From Lycium barbarum (taxonomy: Eukaryota > Streptophyta > Magnoliopsida > Solanales > Solanaceae): a stretch of 64,000 nt of DNA. Positions 11,019-23,109 of the stretch are shown piece by piece. Below the pieces are notes generated by a model. The model was not told where the DNA came from. It was given only the letters and a program-made list of their open reading frames with translations, and did no database searches. Positions within the stretch are counted from its first letter, which is position 1. Each line of letters opens with the position of its first letter. The stretch is from positions 47,664,074 to 47,728,073 of the forward strand of contig NC_083339.1 of NCBI RefSeq assembly GCF_019175385.1. The letters run 5' to 3'. A program made the position numbers and the translations under genes.

Positions 11019-12429
11019 ATTTGCGGCAGAGAAGATGGCTTGAATTATTGAAAGATTATGACGTTGATATTTTGCACCACCCTGGGAAAGCTAATGTGGT
11101 AGCTGATGCACTGAGCCGCAAGTCCATAGGTAGTTTCACTGATGTGCAGCCTGATAAGAAAGAATTAGTTCGTGAGATTCGTTAGTTAGCTAGCCTTGGA
11201 GTCCGTTTGGCAGATTCTGGAGATGCTGGGGTTTCGGTTCGAGGGGTTGCTGAATACTCCATTATAGAAGAGGTAAAGCAGCGTCAGTTCGAAGATCCTG
11301 TGTTGGTATAGTACAGAAATGTGGCCCTCAATAAAGAAAAGACTCCATTCGAAATTTCGCCTGAAGGGGTATTATTATATAGAGGCAGATTATGTGTACC
11401 GGACGTTGCAAGGTTACGACGGCAAATCATGGGCGAAGCGCATAATGCTCGGTATTCTGTTCATCTTGGTTCCACTAAAATGTACCATGATCTTAAATGT
11501 TTATACTGGTGGGACGGTATGAAGAGAGACATTGCAGAGTTCGTTGGCCAATGCCCTAATTGTCAGCAAGTCAAGATCGAGCACCAAAAGCCCGGCGGAC
11601 TACTACAGTAAATGGAAATTCCAGCTTGGAAATGGGAAATGATTAATATGGATTTCGTTGTAGGGTTACCGCGCACTCCACGCAGGTATGATTCCATTTG
11701 GGTTATTGTTGACAGATTGACGAAATCATCCCATTTTCTTCCGGTCAGAACTACTTATTCGGCTGAGGATTATGCCAGATTGTATCTTAAAGAGATAGTA
11801 AGACTTCACGGGGTTCCTGTATCTATTATCACTGACAGAGGTTCCCAGTTTACAGCAAACTTCTGGAGATCATTCCAGGAAGGATTGGGGACTCAGGTGA
11901 GTCTTAGTACAGCATTTCACCCTCAGTCTGACGGACAGGCCGGGCGCACTATTCAGACACTGGAAGATATGTTGCGGACCTGTGTTATTGATTTCAGAGG
12001 TAGCTGGGATGACCATTTGCCACTTATTGAATTTTCTTATAATAATAGTTATCATTCCAGCATCCAGATGGCACCGTACGAAGCCCTATATGGTAGAAAA
12101 TGCAGGTCTCCGATTGGTTGGTTCGACATGGGTGAAACTAAATTAATTGGGTCGGATGTGATTCAACAAGCATTTGATAAGGTGAAACTTATTCGGGAAT
12201 GATTATTGGTTGCCCAGAGTCGACAGAAGTCATATACAGATAAACGACGTCGACCGTTGGAGTTCCAGATTGGCGACTGGGTATTTCTGAAAGTGTCGCC
12301 TATGAAGGGCGTGATGAGATTCGGTAAAAAGGGTAAGCTTAGTCCACGGTATATTGGTTCATATCAGATTATCCGGAAGATAGCCGAGGTCGCCCATGAG
12401 CTAGACTTACCATCCAACCTGGAGGCAGT
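11019..12429 (+). pseudogene. pol: Element B integrase, degenerate
   Basis: Integrase would insert element DNA into chromosomes. It follows the RNase H/integrase linker ([12 protein letters not shown]). Stops lie near 11185, 11309, 11610 and 12203. The zinc-binding N-domain ([10 protein letters not shown]...[16 protein letters not shown]) and core (MDFVVGLPRT, ITDRGSQFTANFW) are recognisable. The third catalytic residue is lost: the block reads DGQAGRTIQTLED where relatives have AER, a Glu to Gly change. The C-terminal barrel (FLKVSPMKGVMRFGKKGKLSPRY) runs to SNLEAV, where F is inserted; the chromodomain is at 21163. Target duplication GCAGT is at 12425-12429. Confidence 0.88.
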
Positions 12430-13813
12430 TGTTATATCCCGCATTTTTGTACAGTCGGATAACTCAAGACAATCGCGGGAAGACAACGACCAAGGCCATA
12501 TTTTTATTTTGTTAAGCAGATAAGTTGTTTATGAAGATTTTGAAGTGGGAATATTAAGAAAGGTCAAGGGTATAAAGGGAAAGGTCGTAATATCACTCGT
12601 GGAAATATGGAGGAAGACGAAGGGCAAGTTTGGAAATTTGAAAAATAACTTTCATGAATTATAAGAACTAGCCAAGAAATAATTGGGCTTGAAAACAACA
12701 AAAAAAAAAGTGGGCTTACGTGTTGGGCCAAGGGAGGCCGTCCAACACACTTGGGCCAAGCCCATGTGGAATTAAAATCCATGGGATTAAAAGAAGACCA
12801 AGTCTTCTACTTGTCCACATAACCCTCTAGAATTTTCAAGAAATTGAAAGAACAAGAAAGAAGGAGAAAATTCTCCAAGCCATTCGGCCACCCCTAACCT
12901 CACAACAACCTTGAGCAATTCTTCACCAAAAATCATTCTCTTCAAGTTAAACAATCCCTTGAAGGGCCCTTAGCAAGGTGGAGTATTCAGTGGAGCAAGA
13001 AAAACATATATTTATAAGTTGGAAATTCAAGCAAGTTGGAGAATCAAAGAAGGAGGTAAGAATTCATCCTCTTTACATGTTATGGATGTTTTTGCATGTT
13101 GTTGTATACAAAAATGAGTGAAATTCATGAGGAATATGGAAGTGCGGGTGGAGGCCGTGTATGTGTATATGTGTGTGTAGAAATTATATGCTAATTATTT
13201 TATTTAGTGTTTGGTTGTTATTGTTGTGAATGTTATGTTGATAATAAAAGTTGAATGATTTTGGAGAGGTTGTAGTTGTGTATGCATGATGTTGGCCATG
13301 TAGTTGTGGTGTGGTGTGGAGGAAAATGAGTTAATTATATTTAGTGTATTGGTTGTTGTTGTGTGGGTTCTATATTGCTATTAAAAGCTTAATAATCTTA
13401 GTGAAATGGTAGAAGTTGGAGGCTTGTCTTGGAAGATTATGTAAATTGAATATTATGTTCTTACACGTATGGGAGAAATTGATATTAGTATGGTGTTGTT
13501 GGAATGTAAATTATTAAGTTGTTATTGTTTTATTGGAGTTGGAAGGTTTTGAAGGAAGTAGTATATTGATTGAGTTGTTATAATGTATCTTGGATTGAAT
13601 ATGGAAATTGTTAGTATGGTTGTTGACATTATGTTGATAGTTTGGCCGGGTTGAATTCCCGGATTGTTATTGATTAAAAATTGGTTAAGTTGAATTTTGG
13701 GGATGGTGTATTTACAGGGGAAGTGCTGCCGAAATTTCGATGGCCAAGTATTACCTTAAGATTCCAATTCTAAATGCTCTAATCAAAGTTTGGTAAATGT
13801 GACCAATTTGTAG

Positions 13814-13865
13814 ATTTTGGCGGATTTGCAACTTGAATTTGGAATAGCATAAGGAGCGGAAAAAG
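13814..13865 (+). other. Candidate 52-nt leader mini-exon, left LTR of F
   Basis: Follows acceptor-like CCAATTTGTAG and ends at AAAAAG|GTATGT. One base longer than in B, C, E and H. Confidence 0.4.
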
Positions 13866-14954
13866 GTATGTAAGGATTCACCCTTCCTTCTTTGGCATGT
13901 CTTAGACATACTAGGTTTGAATACGAGCCTCGGGGACGATCCTATTCCTTGAAATCCGAGATTGAAATTGGCCCTTTTTTCATTCAATAGAATTGAATTA
14001 AGTTTTTCCTATCTTATTGAAACAATTGCATCTAGCATCTACAACTTGTTAAATGAAATCGGATTACACTAAAACCTTCACGAGTGTCGTAATTATTCTA
14101 ATGAGAATATTTCTATGACGATTACGATGAATATGTTCTACAATGACATGGATGATGTCAAGGAAGAAAATGTTTATATGAAGAATATGACAATGATGAT
14201 TCCATGATTAAATGTTCCAAGTTCATAATTTTAGTGACGATATGAGGACGTTGAGCTATTTCTTGAATTCTCACCTCTATTCATGAATGATGACTATTTT
14301 TAAAGATTCCAAAGTATACGAAACGACACCTTATGATCCTGTTTTATGTTTTCTCATGATATTACTCTCCATTAGTAGTCTCGCCTTATAATATTAGTTC
14401 CTTCAAGGTGAGACATGACGATCATGATTATCCCATAATGTAATCGGGGGCTACCGACCTTACGTTACTCCGACGCGAACATGGTTTCCTTGGACTCTCA
14501 TGCATGTTGTATACATGTTATAAGTATATGTAAATGTATATGGGGAAGATGGGGAAAGGTAAGGCGCTATAGACGCACAGCCACCTGATCAGTTGGAGTA
14601 TGGTACATGATATCGTCCCGGACGCGGGATGCCCGGACGCGGGATATATGGTTAAATGGACCGGAGCCGACGCCTCGGCAATATGATATGATCTATTTTC
14701 TATATATGTGAAAAAGAAATGTTTTCCAAGAAAGCAAAGTATTATATGTATATGGACCGGGCTGCACGTGCCGCAGCAATATGTTATAGTATATGCACAT
14801 ATGGATCGGGCTGCACGTTCCGCAGCGCTAAGCATGCATGGTATCCGCCAATGTGCACTTATATGTACAGGTTATGTTTCTACCTCATGACATGCGCTAT
14901 ATCTCTTTTATGTCATTATCCCTATTCTATATTTGCCGTATGTTACTATCCATG

Positions 14955-15004
14955 CCTTACATACTCGGTACATTACTCGTACTGACGTCCCTTCTTGTGG
15001 ACGT
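14955..15004 (+). other. Conserved hairpin module, left LTR of F
   Basis: Hairpin 1 CGGTAC/GTACTG (14966-14971, 14979-14984; one G-U pair); hairpin 2 ACGTCC/GGACGT (14985-14990, 14999-15004), a different stem from the CCCCC/GGGGG of B-E but still fully paired. Confidence 0.6.
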
Positions 15005-15431
15005 TCGTTTCATGCCGCGCAGGTCAGCAGGTAGACAGATTTGACTCCTAGGAGCTCCATCAGCAGTACTGTGGCAGCGCTCCAGTTGTTCCGGAGCCTC
15101 AGTTTCTTGGTACTACTTTTGTGTATATATTCAGGCACGGTAGAACCCGGCCCTTCTTGTATATGTGGATGTACTTTGTTTAGAGGCTCGTAGACAGATA
15201 TGCACAGTTAGATGTTTTGTACTTTTGATGGTCCTCGTCGCTGGGTAATGTGCTAGCAAAGTTTGCTAGCCTGTGTTTATAATTATGCTACTAATGTTAA
15301 TGTTAAGCAGAAAAAAAAAATACGGTGATGTTCATACAGCCCACTTAGTAATACGAATACGATACGAGATAAGAGGTGGTCGGTACAAGTATCGAGTACT
15401 CGTCACGGCCCTAGTTGGGTCAAGTCAGAAG

Positions 15432-15443
15432 TGGTATCAGAGC
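15432..15443 (+). other. Primer-binding site of Element F
   Basis: TGGTATCAGAGC after GAAG following the left LTR; initiator tRNA-Met type. Confidence 0.9.
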
Positions 15444-15487
15444 AGGCGGTCCTAGGGGTTTGTCTATGAGCCGTGTCCAGTAGAGTC

Positions 15488-15525
15488 CTGTTTATGGGTG
15501 TGTAGCGCGCCACACTTATAGACAG
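15488..15525 (+). other. Dimer-initiation-like hairpin, leader of F
   Basis: Outer stem CTGTTTAT/ATAGACAG (one G-U), inner stem GTGT/ACAC, 8-nt loop AGCGCGCC with palindrome GCGCGC at 15505-15510. Spacing is identical to B, C and D, where the loop is GTGCAC. Confidence 0.55.
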
Positions 15526-15638
15526 AAGGTTGCAGGGCATTTAGGAAATATGACCTTCTTTGTACTCTAGATCGTGCAATAGAGCTATGTTACCAGGCTT
15601 CCTTGTTCTTTTCTTAATTCTATGTTACGGTTTCAGTA

Positions 15639-17120
15639 ATGCCGAAGAAGAGGACGACTACGGCGGCCCAGAAGGGCAAGAGGGTGGCTGGAAGCGGGGT
15701 TGAACGGGAGCTAGAAGAAGGTGATTCCTATAATGAAGCTCCCCCTCAGACTCCTCCTGTTTCCCCTGTATCAGCCGAGCAGGAAAGAGGTCCAGCTCCA
15801 GCCCCAGCACCTCCAGTTCCACCGCCAGCAGCTCCGGGCCAGCAGATGACAGAGGCCATCCAGTTATTGACTCAGCTAGTTGCCGCACAGGTTCAGCGGC
15901 AAGATGTAGACCCGGGAGACAGGGCGGTGAGTGCAAGGTCTCGTGACTTTATTACCCTGAAACCTCCGGAGTTTTATGGATCGAAACTGGAGGAGGACCC
16001 GCAGAGCTTTATAGACGAGATGCTGAGAACACTGAGAATCATACATGCTTCGGATACAGAGTCAGTGGAATTGACTTCATACAGATTGCGGGATGTAGCA
16101 GTTCTGTGGTATAGTAGTTGGATATCTTCGAGGGGAGCAAATGCCCCTCCCCCGGTTTGGCAGGAATTTACTGAGGCATTTCTGCGACATTTTCTACCAC
16201 CGGAGGTTCGACGGGCTCGAGCCGATATGTTCTTGAACCTTAGACAGAGAAATATGAGCGTTCGAGAATACAGTCTTCGTTTTAACTCGTTGGCCAGGTA
16301 TGCCCCAGCTATGATAGCTGATAGGGGAGATCACTTACACCGGTTTGTGAGTGGATTGGGGCCACATTTAATTAAGGAGTGTGTGACGGCTTCGCTTCAG
16401 GATGGGATAACTATTACTCGTATCCAGGCCCACGCCCAAAACCCGGAGGAACAGTATCAGTTACGGAGAGAGGAGCGTTACCCAGATAGGGGTTCCTGAA
16501 AAAGGTGCAGATTTTCCGGGACTAGAAGTGAGTACAGAGGGGGGCAGGCACAGGAGCAATCTAGGTACTCAGGCCAATCAGTGGCCAGTACACCACCTCG
16601 ATTTGCAGATAGGGGATTTGACCGCTCTGCTTATTCAGGAGCAGATCAGGGTACTAGAACTTCGGGATCCCAGTATAGAGCTGATCCTAGCAGGATTATA
16701 CCACCCCCGCCATGGTGTCCTCGGTGTGGTAGGCCACACTCTGGAGAGTGTCGCGCAGGTACAGGTGCTTGTTATACTTGTGGGCGGGTTGGCCACTTAA
16801 TGCGTGATTGCCCACTGAGGAATGAGAAAGACCAAACCCAGCCCGCCGGATAAGCGGTGGGTTCATCGTCGACCGTGCGCCCTCCTGGACAGACTTCCCA
16901 AGCTCCAGCGAGCCGTGGTCGAGGTACAGGAGGAGGGGCACCCAGTTCAGCCGGCCCTCCGCACCGCATATATGCATTGGCAGGACGGCAGGATCCTGAA
17001 CCTTCCGCAGACGCGGCCACGGGTACATTATTGGCACTTTTCTATGATATGTATGTGTTAATTGATCTAGATTCCACTCTATCGTATACTGTTCTTTGTA
17101 TTGCTGATCGTGCTCAGAAT
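15639..17120 (+). pseudogene. gag: Element F gag with start of protease
   Basis: The ATG at 15639 lies two bases after GGTTTCAG. The product begins MPKKRTTTAAQKGKR, then a Pro/Ala-rich linker and a capsid core (SRDFITLKPPEFYGSKLEEDP, YRLRDVAVLWYSSW, FLRHFLPPEVRRARADMFLNLRQ). TGA at 16497-16499 (probably CGA to TGA) and TAA at 16851-16853 interrupt one otherwise continuous frame. Two fingers are intact: [12 protein letters not shown] (C-x2-C-x3-H-x3-C) and [14 protein letters not shown] (C-x2-C-x4-H-x4-C). The protease motif is altered to VLIDLDSTLSY (Gly to Asp), and similarity to other elements ends at about 17105-17120. The rest of pol is missing, not merely mutated. Confidence 0.88.
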
Positions 17121-18132
17121 TTGGAAATTTGGGGCAAGAGTAGCCGTATACAAAGGTAAAAAAGATGAATACTAGGGATTGCAGAGGTTAGAATTGTAAT
17201 TAAAAGGAAAAGGTGTGTTACAAGAGCGCTCCGGAAAGGGTCAAGACCCCAACTTGCCCCATATTGTAATATAGACAGTACGGGGGAATGGAGGTAAAAA
17301 AAAAATACTAACACTAAGACCCTAAAATGCATTAAAGTTCGAGGTTAAGCGTGCTAAGGCGGGAGGATGGGTGACCCCCTGGGAAATATGCTGAAAATTT
17401 CGTAAATGTGGGAACAAGAGACGAACGTGAAATTAGGTAGCCTAAAGTAAATCAGAGTGGGTGAAGTGGGTAGGAACCCTATAGAAGTCGTGTAAGTTGA
17501 GACAGACTAGACTAGCAGAAGGGGAGGAAGCATGACAGAGCTTTGGGAGTAAAGGAAGATGACTAGTGTTTGGAAGTGGTTGTAAGTAAAATAGTGGTGG
17601 GAATGTATATATGTACATAACATCTTATCTGTGACTGTAGAACCCTAACAAACAGCGTCGCGATACATGGAATCGGCTAGTTGAATGAAATGCAAAAGAC
17701 GGGATGAAGGATATAAGTACGGATGTCGCAGGGTGAGACTGATGCCGAACCCATGCTGGGTAAGGCTAGAAAGCCCTAATGCGGTGATATACGGGAATAT
17801 ACCTGGCAAGGGAATAAACGCGACAAACTCCGCAAAGAAGGAATTACAATTGTAAAAGACCGCGGAAGGCGACGAGTATTTAAAGGGCATAGGAAGTGTG
17901 TAGACCCTCTTAATAAAGGAGGGGAGAGCATGTTAGACCTAAAATGGACTATGACGATTCAAGATCCAATAAAGGAGGCTTATTAACGCAGGGCCAGCGT
18001 TTGGAGCTAACTCAAGTGACCTACAACATAAAGGTAACCTAAGCTTCTAAAATGGATATGTTAAGCGACATGTGAGGTGTCTACGAAGGAGACCTCCCCG
18101 AAGTATTATGATACACTATGAGGCTAGTTTAT
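17121..18132 (+). other. Element F non-coding segment replacing pol
   Basis: About 1 kb with no convincing ORF and no pol similarity. It shares with Element C the order AAGACCCC...CTGCCC/TTGCCCC, then ACCCTAAAATGCAT-type sequence, then a 5S-rRNA-like stretch and GTGACCCCCTGGGAA, so C and F probably got it from one non-autonomous ancestor. The last part leads into the hairpin before the polypurine tract. Confidence 0.6.
17338..17386 (+). other. 5S-rRNA-like stretch in Element F
   Basis: GAGGTTAAGCGTGCT ... GGATGGGTGACCCCCTGGGAA matches the internal Pol III promoter region of plant 5S rRNA as I know it, but the middle is about 9 bases shorter. It is not a complete 5S gene. Confidence 0.65.
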
Positions 18133-18166
18133 CATTCGAGGACGAATGTTCTAAAGGGGGGGAGGA
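18133..18166 (+). other. Hairpin and polypurine tract of Element F
   Basis: CATTCG-AGGA-CGAATG hairpin followed by TTCTAAAGGGGGGGAGGA directly before the right LTR; would prime plus-strand DNA. Confidence 0.8.
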
Positions 18167-19549
18167 TGTTATATCCCGCATTTTTGTACAGTCGGATAAC
18201 TCAAGACAATCGCGGGAAGACAACGAGCAAGGCCATATTTTTATTTTGTTAAGCATATAAGTTGTTTATGAAGATTTTGAAGTGGGAATATTAAGAAAGG
18301 TCAACGGTATAAAGGGAAAGGTCGTAATATGACTCGTGGAAATATGGAGGAAGACGAAGGGCAAGTTTGGAAATTTGAAAAATAACTTTCATGAATTATA
18401 AGAAATAGCCAAGAAATAATTGGGCTTGAAAACAAAAAACAAAAAGTGGGCTTAGGTGTTGGGCCAAGGGAGGCCGTCCAACACACTTGGGCCAAGCCCA
18501 TGTGGAATTAAAATCCATGGGATTAAAAGAAGACCAAGTCTTCTACTTGTCCACATAACCCTCTAGAATTTTCAAGAAATTGAAATAACAAGAAAGAAGG
18601 AGAAAATTTTCCAAGCCATTCGGCCACCCCTAACCTCACAACAACCTTGAGCAATTCTTCACCAAAAATCATTCTCTTCTAGCTAAACAATCCCTTGAAG
18701 GGCCCTTAGCAAGGTGGAGTATTCATTGGAGCAAGAAAAACATATATTCATAAGTTGGAAATTCAAGCAAGTTGGAGAATCAAAGAAGGAGGTAAGAATT
18801 CATCCTCTTTACATGTTATGGATGTTTTTGCATGTTGTTGTATACAAAAATGAGAGAAATTCATGAGGAATATGGAAGTGGGGGTGGAGGCCGTGTATGT
18901 GTATATGTGTGTGTAGAAATTATGTGATAATTATTTTATTTAGTGTTTGGTTGTTATTGTTGTGAATGTTATGTTGATAATGAAAGTTGAATGATTTTGG
19001 AGAGGTTGTAGTTGTGTATGCATGATGTTGGCCGTGTAGTTGTGGTGTGGTGTGGAGGAAAATGAGTTAATTTTATTTAGTGTATTGGTTGTTGTTGTGT
19101 GGGTTCTATATTGCTATTAAAAGCTTAATAATCTTAGTGAAATGGTAGAAGTTGGAGGCTTGTCTTGGAAGATTATGTAAATTGAATATTATGTTCTTAC
19201 ACGTATGGGAGACAATGATATTAATATGGTGTTGTTGGAATGTAAATTATTAAGTTGTTATTGTTTTATTGGAGTTGGATGGTTTTGAAGGAAGTAGTAT
19301 ATTGATTGAGTTGTTATAATGTATCTTGGATTTAATATGGAAATTGTTAGTATGGTTGTTGACATTATGTTGATAGTTTGGCCGGGTTGAATTCCCGGAT
19401 TGTTGTTGATTAAAAATTGGCTAAGTTCAATTTTGGGGATGGTGTATTTACAGGGGAAGTGCTGCCGAAGTTTCGGTGGCCAAGCATTACCTTAAGATTC
19501 CAATTCTAAATGCTCTAATCAAAGTTTAGTAAATGTGACCAATTTGTAG

Positions 19550-19601
19550 ATTTTGGCGGATTTGCAACTTGAATTTGGAATAGCATAAGGAGCGGAAAAA
19601 G
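19550..19601 (+). other. Candidate 52-nt leader mini-exon, right LTR of F
   Basis: Copy of 13814-13865 with TTTGTAG before and AG|GTATGT after. Confidence 0.4.
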
Positions 19602-20690
19602 GTATGTAAGGATTCACCCTTCCTTCTTTGGCATGTCTTAGACATACTAGGTTTGAATACGAGCCTCGGGGACGATCCTATTCCTAGAAATCCGAGATTG
19701 AAATTGGCCCTTTTTTCATTCAATAGAATTGAATTAAGTTTTTCCTATCTTATTGAAACAATTGCATCTAGCATCTACAACTTGTTAAATGAAATCGGAT
19801 TACACTAAAGCCTTCACGAGTGTCGTAATTATTCTAATGAGAATATTTCTATGACGATTACGATGAATATGTTCTACAATGTCATGGATGATGTCAAGGA
19901 AGAAAATGTGTATATGAAGAATATGACAATGATGATTCCATGATTAAAGGTTCCAAGTTCATGATTTCAGTGATGATATGAGGACGTTGAGCTATTTCTT
20001 GAATTCTCAACTCTATTCATGAATGATGACTATTTTTAAAGATTCCAAAGTATACGAAACGACACCTTATGATCCTGTTTTATGTTTTCTCATGATATTA
20101 CTCTCCATTAGTAGTCTCGCCTTATAATATTAGTTCCTTCAAGGTGAGACATGACGATCATGATTATCCCATAATGTAATCGGGGGCTACCGACCTTACG
20201 TCACTCCGACGCGAACATGGTTTCCTTGGACTCTCATGCATGCTGTATACATGTTATACGTATATGTAAATGTATATGGGGAAGATGGGGAAAGGTAAGG
20301 CGCTATAGACACATAGCCACCTGATCCGTTGGAGTATGGTACATGATATCGTCCCGGACGCGGGATGCCCGGACGCGGGATATATGGTTAAATGGACCGG
20401 AGCCGACGCCTCGGCAATATGATATGATCTATTTTCTATATATGTGAAAAAGAAATGTTTTCCAAGAAAGCAAAGTATTATATGTATATGGACCGGGCTG
20501 CACGTGCCGCAGCAATATGTTATAGTATATGCACATATGGATCGGGCTGCACGTTCCGCAGCGCTAAGCATGCATGGTATCCGCCAACGTGCACTTATAT
20601 GTACAGGTTATGTTTCTACCTCATGACATGCGCTATATCTCTTTTATGTCATTATCCCTGTTTTATATTTGCCGTATGTTATTATCCATG

Positions 20691-20740
20691 CCTTACATAC
20701 TCGGTACATTACTCGTACTGACGTCCCTTCTTGTGGACGT
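20691..20740 (+). other. Conserved hairpin module, right LTR of F
   Basis: CGGTAC/GTACTG (20702-20707, 20715-20720) and ACGTCC/GGACGT (20721-20726, 20735-20740), as in the left LTR. Confidence 0.6.
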
Positions 20741-21162
20741 TCGTTTCATGCCGCGCAGGTCAGCAGGTAGACAGATTTGACTCCTAGGAGCTCCATCAGC
20801 AGTACTGTGGCAGCGCTCCAGTTGTTCCGGAGCCTCAGTTTCTTGGTACTACTTTTGTGTATATATTCAGGCACGGTAGAACCCGGCCCTTCTTGTATAT
20901 GTGGATGTACTTTGTTTAGAGGCTCGTAGACAGATATGTACAGGTAGATGTTTTGTATTTTTGATGGTCCTCGTCGCTGGGTAATGTGCTAGCAAAGTTT
21001 GCTAGCCTATTTTTATAATTATGGTACTAATGTTAATGTTAAGCAGAAAAAAAAATACGGTGATGTTCATACGGCCCACTTAGTAATAAGAATACGATAC
21101 GAGATAAGAGGTGCTCGGTACAAGTATCGAGTACTCGTCACGGCCCTAGTTGGGTCGTGACC

Positions 21163-21450
21163 GCAGTGCACCCGGTATTTCATGTATCTATGCTCCGTAA
21201 ATGTGTGGGCAATCCTTCTAGAATATTTCCAGTAGAGGATATTCAGGTGACGGAGGAATTATCGTATGAAGAGCAACCTGTAGCTGTTCTGGATCGTCAG
21301 GTGAGGAGGCTGCGTACCAAAGACATACCCTCTGTTAAGGTCTTATGGCAAAACAATAATAAGGAAGAAATGACCTGGAAAGTAGAGGACGAAATGAAGA
21401 AAACGTATCCTCACTTCTTCTCTACATCTACAGGTAATCTAAATTTCTAA
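21163..21450 (+). pseudogene. pol: Element B chromodomain, C-terminal end of pol
   Basis: Continuation of B integrase after F; the first five bases are the target duplication GCAGT, and the frame resumes exactly with AVHPVFHVSML. The chromodomain follows: YEEQPVAVLDRQVRRLRTKD, then VKVLWQNNNKEEMTWKVEDEM and YPHFF, ending at TAA 21448-21450. Chromodomains of this class are thought to guide integration to chosen chromatin. This 95-codon piece is intact but cut off from the rest of pol by F, so it cannot be translated as part of the polyprotein. Confidence 0.88.
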
Positions 21451-21566
21451 CTTTGTTATATTAATTGGTAAGTGATTTATGTGTGCTACTGATAAGAAGA
21501 AACTCCTCCGAAATGTTCGTCAAACCCTATAGGGCTAATTTAACATTCGAGGACGAATGTTTTAAA

Positions 21567-21598
<32 letters not shown>

Positions 21599-21601
21599 GA
21601 A
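21451..21601 (+). other. Element B 3' untranslated region, hairpin and poly-G polypurine tract
   Basis: Short untranslated stretch, then hairpin AACATTCG (21542-21549)/CGAATGTT (21554-21561) with AGGA loop, then TTAAA and a run of 31 G (21567-21597) followed by AGAA and the right LTR. The run is far longer than the 6-7 G of A, C and F. Confidence 0.85.
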
Positions 21602-23058
21602 TGTTATATCCCGTGTTTTGCGCATTCGGAAAATTTGAAACAATTTTGACTTGTAAGAAATAAGGTCATAATTGATCTTATTTAACATATGAGTTGTTCA
21701 TGAAAGAATATTAATGTGGAAGTATTGAGGAAGGCTAGGGGCAAAATTGGAATTTTTGAAATTTGTTTCGAGAATTACAAAACAAGCTCCATAATCAATT
21801 GGGCTCAAAAAATGATAAGAGAAAAATGAGGCCCAAAGTGAGGGGGTGGCCGGCCATACATGGCCCAACCCACCAAAAATTTATTAATTTCCATTTGCTA
21901 AATTAGAAAAAAGGGACCATATATTCTTCAACCTATCCATAAGAAGTTTCAAGAAACAAAGAAGGAGAAAAACAAAACAAAGAAGAGCCAAAGTTGAAGG
22001 CCATTCGGCCAAGCTCACCAAATTTTGCCCCCTTGAAATCTTGCTTCTAAAATTATTTTCTTGTGATATTTCCACTAATTCAAGGACCCTCTATAACGTG
22101 GTGTAGTTATTTCGGAAGATAGACCGCTCGTTTCGTCGGTTTAACACTTTGGTCAAGTGCAGAAGTTAGGCAGAAAAGGTAAGAATTAATCCCTTTTAAT
22201 TATGTTATGAAGGCTTATTTATGTTATAGTATGTAGAAATTGGTAGAACTTGTGGAAATATGGAAGTTTGTATAGTGGGTGTGTATGTAGCCGTGTATAT
22301 GTATTGTTGTATAGGCAATATGAGTTGAATTTTATGTAGTATTCTAGTTAGGGTTGTTGTAAGTTCCATATTGTACATGGAAGTTTGATGATTTGGTTGA
22401 AGTTTTAAAATGGAGTTGGGGGGGGGGGGGGGGGGCGTGTAGTGTGGGAGACAAAATGGAAGTGAATTAATTTTGTTTAATATGTTAGTTGTGATCCTTA
22501 TAATGTAAATGAACATTAAATGGTTTAAGTTGGCATGGAAATTGATTGTAGAAGATTATGTCATTTTAGTATGATTTTATGATATTAAGGGAATGAAGTG
22601 TTAAAGTGTGGATTGTTGTTGTTGACTATGAATTTGAAAGTACAAAATGCGTCGTGGTAGTTTTGTTGCGTATGTAGGAATTCGGGTGGAATATGGAAAT
22701 TGATGGGTTGTTGAATATTGTATAGATTGCTTGGAATGTTCTTGGCCTATGTTTGAATGATCTTAAATTAGTAAATGAATATGGAAACGTTGATATTAGT
22801 TTGAAAATGTAAAGTTGGAATGAAAGATGTTGCATCATGTAGAAAGGAAGAATACTTATGTTAGAGTGTGTTTTGTTGTGGTTGTTGATATTATTGGTAT
22901 TGTGGTGGGTGTTGTTGTTGATATTATAGCTGAGTTAACTCTCGGGGATGTTGAATTTATAGCGGAAATGCTGCCGAAATTTCGGTAGACAAATATGAAT
23001 TTAAGATTTAATTCTTAAAAACTTGAAACTCATATTTGGCAACTATGACCAATTGTAG

Positions 23059-23109
23059 ATTTTGGAGGAAACGAGAGTTGAGCTTGGGCGAGCGTAAGAC
23101 GCAAGTAAG
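23059..23109 (+). other. Candidate 51-nt leader mini-exon, right LTR of B
   Basis: Copy of 6021-6071; TTGTAG before, AAG|GTATGT after. Confidence 0.4.

Larger units (their letters stand above)
12430..15427 (+). repeat. Left LTR of Element F
   Basis: 2998 bp, pairs with 18167-21162. Contains donor-like AG|GTAAG (GT at 13056), candidate mini-exon 13814-13865, hairpins built from GGACGCGGGATGCCCGG-type and GCTGC/GCAGC stems (14610-14830), and the hairpin module at 14955-15004. Hairpin 3 of the module is not recognisable here. Confidence 0.92.
12430..21162 (+). mobile_element. Element F: gag-only non-autonomous LTR element
   Basis: Inserted in the integrase/chromodomain junction of B. LTRs are 12430-15427 and 18167-21162, flanked by GCAGT (12425-12429, 21163-21167). 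The internal region is only 2739 bp: primer site, hairpin leader, gag and the first codons of protease, then about 1 kb of non-coding DNA with a 5S-rRNA-like stretch, then polypurine tract. Reverse transcriptase, RNase H and integrase are absent, so transposition needed proteins from a relative. The right LTR ends GACC and the left one GTCA rather than the GACA of relatives. Confidence 0.92.
18167..21162 (+). repeat. Right LTR of Element F
   Basis: 2996 bp copy of 12430-15427; about seven differences in the first 300 bp by eye. Candidate mini-exon 19550-19601 and module hairpins 20702-20720 and 20721-20740 are preserved. It ends GTGACC, then the target duplication GCAGT. Confidence 0.92.
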
